Below, piece by piece: positions 1 to 9,125 of a DNA stretch of 38,108 nt (the stretch's first letter is position 1; each line of letters opens with the position of its first letter). Below the pieces are notes generated by a model. The model made no database searches. It saw only the letters and a program-made list of their open reading frames with translations, and was not told the DNA's origin. Both the position numbers and the translations under genes were made by a program. The stretch is from Burkholderia paludis (GTDB lineage: Bacteria; Pseudomonadota; Gammaproteobacteria; Burkholderiales; Burkholderiaceae): assembly GCF_000732615.1 (NCBI RefSeq), contig NZ_JPGL01000081.1:1-38108 (forward strand), given 5' to 3'.

Positions 1-85
1 GCTCCGGCGCCGCAATCTTCGCAAGCGAGCCGCCGAATTTGCCGACCGCGGTCCGCGCGGCCGATACGATCACTACGTCCGTCAT
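1..85 (-). CDS. phaA: Acetyl-CoA C-acetyltransferase (beta-ketothiolase), N-terminal fragment
   Basis: Only the first 28 codons lie in the window; the gene runs off the left edge. They read MTDVVIVSAARTAVGKFGGS, then LAKIAAPE, which is the characteristic N-terminus of biosynthetic thiolases. These condense two acetyl-CoA to acetoacetyl-CoA, the first step of polyhydroxybutyrate (PHB) synthesis. An AGGA ribosome-binding site lies just upstream of the ATG at 85; an in-frame ATG at 100 is a possible alternative start. The phasin gene upstream on the same strand supports a PHB role, but a fragment this short cannot separate PhaA from other thiolases such as BktB or AtoB. Confidence 0.8.
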   Translation of the reverse strand, partial: MTDVVIVSAARTAVGKFGGSLAKIAAPE

Positions 86-308
86 GTCCAGTTCCTGCAT
101 CGAAATCGGTTCGTCGTTCTGTTGCCGGCCCGCGCCGGCCGCCACCGGCGACGACGCCTCTCGCGCCGTCCGGCGCGACAGCACCCGGGCGCCGCCGGTG
201 CGCGCTGGCCGCGCACGATCACGGCCGGGCCGTACAGCTGCGCATCGCGGCAAGCCGGACGTTCGCCGGCCGCCGTGGCTACCCGGCGCCCTCCGGCGCC
301 GGTCGATC

Positions 309-330
309 GTGTCGCGCCTGCGCGCGACAC
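309..330 (-). terminator. Hairpin just downstream of the phasin gene
   Basis: A perfect 9-bp stem (gtgtcgcgc at 309-317, gcgcgacac at 322-330) with a 4-nt loop starts 13 nt past the phasin stop codon. No T-run follows on the minus strand, so it is at best a weak intrinsic terminator or an mRNA 3'-end stabiliser. The rest of 101-343 is GC-rich and shows no gene I can support. Confidence 0.3.
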
Positions 331-343
331 GCGCTCACGTCCG

Positions 344-928
344 TCACGCAGCCGATTCGCGCGCGGCGGCTGCGTCCTTGCGGGCAGCCGCAGCCGTCTG
401 CTTGCTGCCGCGCGCGGCCGTTTCGCTGACCGCGTCGAAGCCGCTCTGCGCGGCTTCGATCGCCTGCCCCGTCGCTGCGCGCACGGAGTCGGCCGCGGCT
501 GTCGCCGCGGACAGCGCCGAGTTCAGCGCGGCCACCACCGGCGCCGAACCCGCCGGCGCATGCTTCGACAGCTCACCGAGCACGTCCTTCAGGCGCTTGT
601 CGTTCTGTTCGTATTGCGCCTGCGCGACCTTCGCCCATTCCGATTGCGTCGACACCGCGATGTCGAACAGGTGGCGGCCATACGACACGACCTTGCCGGC
701 GGCTTCCTGCGGCGCGGCCACCTGCTGCGCGAAGCCAGCGGCCGGGTTGCTGCTGTTGAACGCGTTCTTCAGCTTGTCCTCGTATTCCGAGAGCGCCGTC
801 CGGGCCGCTTGCAGATTGAGTTCGACGACAGCCTCGAAACCCTGGATCGCCGGACGGGCGATGGCAAACCACGCGGCGATACCGGATTGATATTCGGCGT
901 TGATTTTTTCGGGGGCAAATACGGACAT
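344..928 (-). CDS. phaP: Phasin family protein (PHB granule-associated)
   Basis: 194-residue phasin of the TIGR01841/Phasin_2 type. Phasins coat intracellular PHB granules, limiting their coalescence and controlling their number and surface. The sequence is almost wholly helical and amphipathic, with no cysteine, no signal peptide and no membrane segment. It has the family's N-terminal region (MSVFAPEKINAEYQ) and an Ala/Lys/Arg-rich tail (about residues 170-194) resembling histone-like tails. The ATG at 928 is preceded by AGGAG at good spacing; an upstream in-frame ATG at 1018 has no family similarity. The downstream thiolase and upstream ParA-like gene are on the same strand. A long AT-rich leader with inverted repeats lies upstream. 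Confidence 0.92.
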   Translation of the reverse strand: MSVFAPEKINAEYQSGIAAWFAIARPAIQGFEAVVELNLQAARTALSEYEDKLKNAFNSSNPAAGFAQQVAAPQEAAGKVVSYGRHLFDIAVSTQSEWAKVAQAQYEQNDKRLKDVLGELSKHAPAGSAPVVAALNSALSAATAAADSVRAATGQAIEAAQSGFDAVSETAARGSKQTAAAARKDAAAARESAA

Positions 929-1048
929 CGGGCACGCTCCTGTTAGCAATGCGAGAGATGACGTAAAGAAAAATGGAAGCCGGATCGACAACCCGCCTCC
1001 TTCTTGACAACCCGCCACTCATTTGAGCGCGAGAAGATGAAGGAAGCC

Positions 1049-1075
1049 ATTCTAGAGCGATTAATTGTCAATTAA
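1049..1075 (-). promoter_or_regulatory. AT-rich palindrome and possible promoter upstream of phasin
   Basis: The sequence TTAATTG-T-CAATTAA at 1061-1075 is a perfect 7-bp inverted repeat around a single base, typical of a dimeric regulator's operator. On the minus strand a TTGACA (1071-1066) overlaps it and a TAGAAT follows (1054-1049), but the 11-nt spacing between them is too short for one sigma-70 promoter. TAGAAT as a -10 would give a leader of about 115 nt for the phasin mRNA. A PHB-responsive regulator such as PhaR is a plausible ligand, but that is inference from context only. Confidence 0.35.
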
Positions 1076-1166
1076 ATGGCATTAATACTAGGTGTAAACC
1101 CTTATTACCCTTCCAGGCGGCCGCTGGAACCTGCTACGTGCCGACATCGCAGAGGGAAGGCCGCAG

Positions 1167-1189
1167 CATTCCGCTTCGGAATGATTTTT
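1167..1189 (+). terminator. Terminator-like hairpin in the AT-rich gap
   Basis: CATTCCG (1167-1173), a 3-nt loop and CGGAATG (1177-1183) form a 7-bp stem followed by ATTTTTA on the plus strand, and a second T-run follows at 1193-1197. It looks like an intrinsic terminator on the plus strand, yet no plus-strand gene is visible upstream of it, so it may end a small RNA or be incidental. A weaker 6-bp inverted repeat (ttccag/ctggaa) lies at 1111-1129. Confidence 0.4.
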
Positions 1190-1212
1190 ACCTTTTTACA
1201 GGATAGCGCACC

Positions 1213-1380
1213 ATGACGTTACGCAACATTTGCCGTCGCATTATTCCGGTTATTAGAAAACAAGCGCGCATTGAAAATGAAGCGGTCACTTATGTAATCG
1301 TTTTCCAGATTTATTCTGAAACCGTTTCCTGGATTATTAATGACGGATTCAATGATCGGATGAATTGCGGGTCGCAATGA
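1213..1380 (+). CDS. Candidate 55-residue small protein (unproven)
   Basis: An ATG-initiated reading frame of 55 codons fills the AT-rich gap between the ParA-like gene and the phasin, on the opposite strand. It has AGGA (1199-1202) about 10 nt upstream of the start. The product starts MTLRNICRRIIPVIRKQARI; it has a basic N-terminus, several isoleucines and two cysteines, and I recognise no family. Codon use (ATT, GAA, AAT, TTA, AGA) is AT-rich and unlike the neighbours, so it is either an unusual small gene or chance. Its stop codon abuts the T-tract of the opposing parA terminator, and a terminator-like hairpin lies just upstream. I regard coding as possible, not likely. Confidence 0.2.
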   Translation: MTLRNICRRIIPVIRKQARIENEAVTYVIVFQIYSETVSWIINDGFNDRMNCGSQ

Positions 1381-1416
1381 AAAACCCGGCGCGGCTGCAC
1401 GAAGCAGCGGCGGCCC
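1380..1416 (-). terminator. Intrinsic terminator of the ParA-like gene
   Basis: On the minus strand an imperfect GC-rich stem (core GCTGC 1394-1398 with GCAGC 1404-1408, extended outward with mismatches) is followed by GGGTTTTTC. It begins about 20 nt after the parA-like stop codon, as expected for a Rho-independent terminator. Confidence 0.6.
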
Positions 1417-1434
1417 GTTCCCGCGTGCGCGCGA

Positions 1435-2199
1435 TCAGTCGGCCAGTTCGCGATGCAGCGCGCGGAATTCCTGCGCGAGCTTGTGCCCGGGGTCGAGGTG
1501 GATCACCGGCGTCGATTGCTGATGCGACTCGCGGATCTTCACCGACGCCGACAACTTCGACGCAAGCACCGGCAGCCCTTCGTCGACGAGTTCGTCGACC
1601 AGCCGCTGCGGCAGGCTCGCGCGCGGCTGGAACTGGTTGATGACGATCCCTTCCACCTCAAGCGCCGCGTTGTGATCCTGCTGGATTTCCTTCACGTTTT
1701 CGAGCAGCGTGTATAGCGCCCGGCGCGAGAAATCGTCGCAGTCGAACGGAATCAGGCAGCGCTCGACCGCGATCAGCGCCGAGCGTGTATAGAAATTCAG
1801 CGCAGGCGGCGTATCGATGTACACCGCGTCGTAGGTATCGAGTTCGTTCAGCGCGTCGCGCAGCTTGTAGATCTTGTAGCGCGACTCGAGCTTGCCGTGC
1901 AGCGTGTCGAGGTCCGGATGCGCGGGCATCACGTCGAGCCCGTCGAACGGGGTCGGATGGATGAACGATGCGACGTCGACCGGGCGGAAATTGAAGGTCA
2001 GCGCGGTTTCGAAGAAACCGGCGACGCCCGGCTGCGCGTCGGATGCCGCATCGCCGAGCAGGTAGCGCGTGGAGTTCGCCTGCGCATCGAGGTCGATGAC
2101 GAGCGTGCGCAGCCCTTCGCTCGCACTGATCGCCGCCAGGTTGCAGACGATCGTCGATTTGCCCACGCCGCCCTTCTGGTTGAATACGACCCGCCGCAT
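1435..2199 (-). CDS. ParA/MinD-type ATPase, orphan (no ParB nearby)
   Basis: 254-residue P-loop ATPase of the ParA family. These ATPases bind DNA or membrane as ATP dimers and position or segregate cargo. The N-terminus is almost immediately the deviant Walker A (NQKGGVGKST, residues 8-17), followed by DLDAQANST (switch region) and YIDTPP (Walker B-like). It lacks the N-terminal DNA-binding extension of long plasmid ParA proteins and there is no parB-like gene beside it, so it is not an ordinary chromosome-partition pair. It lies upstream of the phasin on the same strand but is separated from it by its own terminator. Annotation as generic ParA family is safe; a role in granule positioning is my inference. 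Confidence 0.88.
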   Translation of the reverse strand: MRRVVFNQKGGVGKSTIVCNLAAISASEGLRTLVIDLDAQANSTRYLLGDAASDAQPGVAGFFETALTFNFRPVDVASFIHPTPFDGLDVMPAHPDLDTLHGKLESRYKIYKLRDALNELDTYDAVYIDTPPALNFYTRSALIAVERCLIPFDCDDFSRRALYTLLENVKEIQQDHNAALEVEGIVINQFQPRASLPQRLVDELVDEGLPVLASKLSASVKIRESHQQSTPVIHLDPGHKLAQEFRALHRELAD

Positions 2200-2300
2200 G
2201 GTGTCTCCTCGATCGAAACGTCGAAAGGATCAGCTTAGCCGGCCAATCGTGGCGGCTACGTGACGCAGATCGAATTGTGCACGATTGCGCGCGGCACGTG

Positions 2301-2924
2301 TCAGGTGCGCGACCGGGCGCCCGACACATGCCGATTGCCGGGCACGCTCCATCGCCACGGCAGATCCCTGCCGGCGCGAATGCCGATGCGCGGGCCGCCC
2401 GCCAGCCCCTCGGGCGGCGCGACGCCGTCGTCCACGACCGCGAACCCCTCGTGCGCGCCGACGAGATCGACGCCGTCCTGTACGCCGGTGATGCCCATTG
2501 CCTGCGTGAGCCGCGCCGGCCCGCGGCAAAGATCGCGATCGCGCGTCAGCGGCGGCCGTGCCGCGCGCATCCGCTCGAGCCCGTGCAGCGGCTCCAGCGC
2601 ACGGATCAACACACCCGTGCCCGCGCCGTCCGGACCGCACACGCAGTTGCAGCACCAGTGCATGCCGTACGTGAAATAGACGTACAGGTGGCCGGGCGGC
2701 CCGAACATCGTCGCGTTGCGCGGCGTCTTGCCGCGATAGGTGTGCGCGGCCGGGTCGATCGCGCCCGCGTAGGCCTCCACTTCCACGATGCGGCCGGCGC
2801 GGCCGTCCGCCGTCGCGAGAATCTTGTTGAGCAGTTGCGGCGCGACATCGGTGGCCACGCGATCGAAGAACGCACGCGGCAGCACGGTACCCGGCCATGC
2901 CGATGCGGTCTTAACGCGCCGCAT
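2301..2924 (-). CDS. mpg: DNA-3-methyladenine glycosylase (MPG/AAG family)
   Basis: 207-residue homologue of mammalian alkyladenine DNA glycosylase. It excises alkylated purines such as 3-methyladenine and hypoxanthine to start base-excision repair. The motif RIVEVEAYAG (residues 45-54) carries the catalytic Glu50 and Tyr52, and AAHTYRG follows with the active-site His61. GHLYVYFTYGMHWCCN (78-93) is the family's core strand and helix. The ATG at 2924 has GGAGG 6 nt upstream and lies inside the 3' end of the upstream Mug-like gene, so the two are probably translationally coupled. Length fits the bacterial family. Confidence 0.93.
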   Translation of the reverse strand: MRRVKTASAWPGTVLPRAFFDRVATDVAPQLLNKILATADGRAGRIVEVEAYAGAIDPAAHTYRGKTPRNATMFGPPGHLYVYFTYGMHWCCNCVCGPDGAGTGVLIRALEPLHGLERMRAARPPLTRDRDLCRGPARLTQAMGITGVQDGVDLVGAHEGFAVVDDGVAPPEGLAGGPRIGIRAGRDLPWRWSVPGNRHVSGARSRT

Positions 2925-3459
2925 CCTGCCCCTCCGGCTGGCGAGCGGCCGCGGCCTTCGCGTGCAGACACAGCTGGCGGTATGCGTCGACGAGATCGTC
3001 GAGGCCGAACGCAAGATTCCTGCCGCTGGGATTGGGCAGCACCCACACGCTCGCGCGCTGCATGCGGGCCGGCTGCAGGCCCCACGCGACTTCGCGTTGC
3101 CCCGCGAGCGCCGAGTACGCCGCCTTGCCGAGAAAGGCGACGAAACGCGGCCCATAACGCGCTACCTTCTGCTCGAACTCGGCTGCCGCCGCGACGAATT
3201 CCGCACGCGAAAGCTGATCGGCGCTCGCCGTCGGCCGTTGCACCACCGCCGTGACGCCGCAGCCATAGCGGAGTATTGCGCGATCGTCCTGCGGCGCGAT
3301 TTCCGTCGGCGTGAACCCCGCGAGATGGAGCACGCGCCAGAAGCGGTTGCTTCTCCCCGCGAAATGATGCCCGGTCGCGGCGGCGGTCATGCCGGGGTTG
3401 ATCCCGCAGAACAGCACGTCGAGATGGGGGGCGATGAGGTCGGGAAGGGTGTCGGCCAC
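2911..3459 (-). CDS. mug: G/U mismatch-specific DNA glycosylase (Mug/TDG family)
   Basis: Homologue of E. coli Mug, which removes uracil or ethenocytosine opposite guanine. The motif FCGINPG (active-site Asn) sits near the N-terminus and VLPNPSG near the C-terminus, as in Mug; HHFAGRSNRFWRVLHLAGF and LRYGCGVTAVVQRPT also match. The start is uncertain. Family similarity begins at about the GTG at 3459 (giving 182 aa), whereas the longest reading frame begins at an ATG at 3603 (230 aa), adding 48 residues that look non-homologous; a TTG at 3483 is also possible. None has a clear ribosome-binding site. The 3' end overlaps the start of mpg by 14 nt, so two base-excision enzymes are co-expressed. 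Confidence 0.85.
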   Translation of the reverse strand: MADTLPDLIAPHLDVLFCGINPGMTAAATGHHFAGRSNRFWRVLHLAGFTPTEIAPQDDRAILRYGCGVTAVVQRPTASADQLSRAEFVAAAAEFEQKVARYGPRFVAFLGKAAYSALAGQREVAWGLQPARMQRASVWVLPNPSGRNLAFGLDDLVDAYRQLCLHAKAAAARQPEGQDAAR

Positions 3460-3809
3460 GATTCGTCTGGAGGGCGGGGGCAAGGACGTCGATAAAGAAA
3501 TGACCTGGCGATCGGTCGCTACGCGCACGTTACACGATCCGGATCGCGGCGGGCCATGCGCCACGTGCGGGCTTCTGTTGATTAAGTTTGCGATGAATGC
3601 CACGCGGTCAACGCACTCTAACCGGAAGCGCTCTCTCGATAAATATGGAATTTCTCACGGGCACGGGTACGTCCCGTCCGTTGCAACATTGCCGAACCGC
3701 GCCGTTCGAGATGCCCGGCTCAAGACCGGGACGACGGCCGGATTCAAGTGCCCGCCGACCGCCGGTGTCGGTCATGCGAAGCGAGGAGGACGAGCGGAAT
3801 TCGGAGCAC
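3460..3809. other. Intergenic stretch between mug and the ssb terminator
   Basis: About 350 bases without a gene I can support, or about 205 if mug starts at 3603. It holds the mug leader and a small hairpin (CCCGG, 7-nt loop, CCGGG near 3716-3732). No convincing promoter, tRNA or conserved small ORF is visible. Confidence 0.5.
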
Positions 3810-3839
3810 AAAAAGAAAAACCCCACCAAAAGGCGGGGT
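3810..3839 (-). terminator. Intrinsic terminator of ssb
   Basis: On the minus strand ACCCCGCC-TTTT-GGTGGGGT forms an 8-bp stem (one G-T pair) followed by TTTTCTTTTT. It sits about 30 nt after the ssb stop codon and is a textbook Rho-independent terminator. Confidence 0.88.
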
Positions 3840-3868
3840 TGATCTTTACATTTCTCGGATACGGGAAA

Positions 3869-4423
3869 TCAGAACGGAATATCGTCGTCCATCTCGTCGA
3901 AACCGCCACCGGCCGGTGCGCTCGGACGGCTTTGCCCGCCGCCGCCCGCACCGCCGCGCGCCGCGCCGCCGGCACGACCGCCGCCGCCGCCACGCTCCAT
4001 CTGTTCGCCGCGGCCACCGCCGCCGCCGCCACCGTAGCCGCCGCCATAACCGCCTTCGTCACCGCCGCCACCGCCGCCGCCCGAACCGCCGCGGCCGCCG
4101 AGCATCTGCATCTGGTCGGCGACGATTTCGGTCGAGTAACGATCCTGGCCGTCCTGGCCTTGCCACTTGCGCGTGCGGATACGGCCTTCGATATAGACCG
4201 ACGAACCCTTCTTCAGGTACTCGCTGACGATTTCCGCGAGACGGCCGAAGAACGCGACGCGATGCCACTCGGTCATTTCCTTGAAATCGCCGCTTGCCTT
4301 GTCCTTGTAGCGATCGGTCGTCGCGAGACGGATGTTCGCAACCGCGTCGCCGCTCGGCAGGTAACGGACTTCAGGATCGGCGCCGAGATTGCCGACGAGG
4401 ATGACCTTGTTGACGGATGCCAT
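3869..4423 (-). CDS. ssb: Single-stranded DNA-binding protein
   Basis: 184-residue SSB, which coats single-stranded DNA in replication, recombination and repair. An N-terminal OB fold (MASVNKVILVGNLGADPEVR to about residue 110, including EMTEWHRVAFFGRLAEI and VYIEGRIRTRKW) is followed by a glycine-rich linker (about 112-170) with long Gly/Arg runs. The acidic tail DEMDDDIPF is the conserved docking peptide for partner proteins. The ATG at 4423 has TGGAG upstream. The upstream MFS gene lies about 100 nt away on the same strand and uvrA diverges beyond it, an ssb/uvrA neighbourhood common in proteobacteria. The linker is longer and more Gly-rich than in E. coli but usual for Burkholderia. Confidence 0.97.
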   Translation of the reverse strand: MASVNKVILVGNLGADPEVRYLPSGDAVANIRLATTDRYKDKASGDFKEMTEWHRVAFFGRLAEIVSEYLKKGSSVYIEGRIRTRKWQGQDGQDRYSTEIVADQMQMLGGRGGSGGGGGGGDEGGYGGGYGGGGGGGRGEQMERGGGGGRAGGAARGGAGGGGQSRPSAPAGGGFDEMDDDIPF

Positions 4424-4524
4424 GTGTTTCTCCAGTAAATTCGATGCCGGGCCGCCCGCGCATGCTGTCGGAGCGGCCCGCCGGGCAAGCCGGCGAACGC
4501 CGCCGGTGCCTGCCCGAAGTGAGT

Positions 4525-5712
4525 TCAGGCCTTGCGCGGCGGCGCTTTCATGCTGGCCGCGATTATAAGCCACGCGGCCACGAGCCCCGAGCACGTGTAG
4601 AAGACCGTGTCCGCGCCGCCGTGCTTCAGCAGCCAGCCGCCCACGATGCCGCCGAGTGCGAGCCCGATCGACTGCGTGGTGTTGTAGACGCCCGTGGCCG
4701 CGCCCTTGCGCGAACCGGGCGCAAGCTTCGACACGAGCGACGGCTGCGACGCTTCCAGGATGTTGAACCCGAGGAAGTACACGAAGAGAATCGCCGCCAC
4801 AATCAGGATGGTATGCGGTGCGCTGCCGAGCAACAATTGGCCGATCAGGATAGCCAGAATGCCGCCGAGCAGCACCGGCTTCATCTTGCCCCGTTTTTCC
4901 GCCACGATGATCGCCGGGACCATCATCACGAACGCGAGCCCCATCACCGGCAGGTAAACCTTCCAGTGCGCGGCGACCGGCAGCCCGCCGTCGACGAGCA
5001 GGCGCGGCACGACGAGGAACAGCGCCGTCTGCGTCGCGTGCAGCACCAGCACGCCGAAGTTCAGGCGCAGCAGCTCCACGTTGTGCAGCACCTCGGCGAA
5101 CGGCGCGGGCACGTGCACGGGCTTCGCCGCGTCGGGCACAATCCACAGCACGACGCCGATCGCGAGGATCGACAGCACGCCGACGATCGCGAACAGCCCG
5201 TTCATCCCCACCCAGTGGAACACGATCGGCGCGCCGACGATCGCGACCGCGAACGACACGCCGATCGACCCGCCGACCATCGCCATCGCCTTCGTGCGGT
5301 TCTGCTCGGAGGTCAGGTCGGCAATGAACGCGAGCACCGCGGACGACACGGCGCCCATCCCCTGGATCACGCGGCCGACGATGATCCACGTGATGTCGTG
5401 CGCGGACGCGGCGACGAAGCTGCCGATCGCGAAGATCACGAGGCCGGTGGCGATCACCGGCTTGCGGCCGAACTTGTCGGACGCCCAGCCGTAGAAGATG
5501 TAGAACAGCGACTGCGTGACGCCGTAGGCCCCGAGCGCGATGCCGACGAGCAGCACGTTGTCGCCGCCCGGGATGGTTTTCGCGTAGACCGAGAACACCG
5601 GCATGATCATGAACAGGCCGAGCATGCGCAGCGCGAAGATCGCCGCGAGCGACGCGGTCGCGCGCAATTCGGGCGCAGTCATGCGGGAAGACGTGGCAGA
5701 CGGATTGGACAT
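4525..5712 (-). CDS. MFS transporter (YajR-like, without YAM domain)
   Basis: 395-residue integral membrane protein with about 12 predicted helices. It has the MFS motif A between helices 2 and 3 (GWASDKFGRKP) and an N-terminal LRMLGLFMIMPVFSVYA segment typical of the YajR/DHA1 group. Such carriers are drug/H+ antiporters or sugar and metabolite exporters; the substrate cannot be read from sequence. Unlike E. coli YajR it ends soon after the last helix (MKAPPRKA), with no C-terminal YAM domain. The ATG at 5712 lacks a good ribosome-binding site, and an in-frame ATG at 5682 is possible. It lies between divergent uvrA and co-directional ssb. Confidence 0.85.
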   Translation of the reverse strand: MSNPSATSSRMTAPELRATASLAAIFALRMLGLFMIMPVFSVYAKTIPGGDNVLLVGIALGAYGVTQSLFYIFYGWASDKFGRKPVIATGLVIFAIGSFVAASAHDITWIIVGRVIQGMGAVSSAVLAFIADLTSEQNRTKAMAMVGGSIGVSFAVAIVGAPIVFHWVGMNGLFAIVGVLSILAIGVVLWIVPDAAKPVHVPAPFAEVLHNVELLRLNFGVLVLHATQTALFLVVPRLLVDGGLPVAAHWKVYLPVMGLAFVMMVPAIIVAEKRGKMKPVLLGGILAILIGQLLLGSAPHTILIVAAILFVYFLGFNILEASQPSLVSKLAPGSRKGAATGVYNTTQSIGLALGGIVGGWLLKHGGADTVFYTCSGLVAAWLIIAASMKAPPRKA

Positions 5713-5976
5713 CGGGAATGAATTTCGAATGATCGGAATGTCCGCCCGATACCGGGCGGCGGAAGATCAGGACCAGCGGCCCGGGAGGCACGGCGGGCGA
5801 CACGCGGGGGCAGGATCAGGCAGCCTGCGGGCCGCCCGGAACCGTGCGGCGCGGCCGCTTTCCCCGGCGCAGGCGCCGGCTTGCTGCCACCTGCTGCAAA
5901 GGCTGGGGGCCCCAAACGACGGCCTCGAAAAGCCGTTATAGTAGCAGGTTTGGTCCCCTCCATTTTCGCCAGGTTC

Positions 5977-8862
<2,886 letters not shown>

Positions 8863-8881
8863 CGGCCGCAGTTGCCCCTCC

Positions 8882-8907
8882 CGCGCGCGGCCGTCCGGCC
8901 GCGCGCG
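8882..8907 (+). terminator. GC-rich hairpin after uvrA
   Basis: Perfect 12-bp arms (CGCGCGCGGCCG at 8882-8893, CGGCCGCGCGCG at 8896-8907) start 19 nt past the uvrA stop codon. A second self-complementary block (gcggcgcgccgc) follows, then CCCTTTTCCCC. It probably ends the uvrA transcript, although the T-run is short and displaced. Confidence 0.45.
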
Positions 8908-9125
8908 TCCTGCCGCGGCGCGCCGCCGGCCGCCCTTTTCCCCTCTTGACCGACGCCATCCGCCAAACGTCCCCGTTGCGGACCATAATGGCAGCTATAC
9001 TTTACGGTCGTAAGGTTCGCCATCTGCGCCCATCCGGTGCAGCGACGGGCGAACGCCAGAATGCCCGCCATGCACGGGCCGGAGCCGCCGCCGCAGCGCC
9101 CGCTCCGGCCGACGAGGAAAACACG

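Noticed and set aside
3716..3732. tRNA-like hairpin (CCCGG, CTCAAGA loop, CCGGG) between mug and ssb
   Set aside because: No matching acceptor, D or T arms can be built around it.
3608..3829. 73-codon minus-strand frame between mug and ssb
   Set aside because: Low-complexity Arg-rich product overlapping the ssb terminator, with no ribosome-binding site or family match.
3986..4085. Glycine-codon repeats within ssb as a tandem repeat element
   Set aside because: Ordinary coding of the Gly-rich SSB linker.
5889..5949. ACCTGCT...AGCAGGT inverted repeat before uvrA as a possible SOS box
   Set aside because: The halves are 47 nt apart and do not match a LexA consensus.
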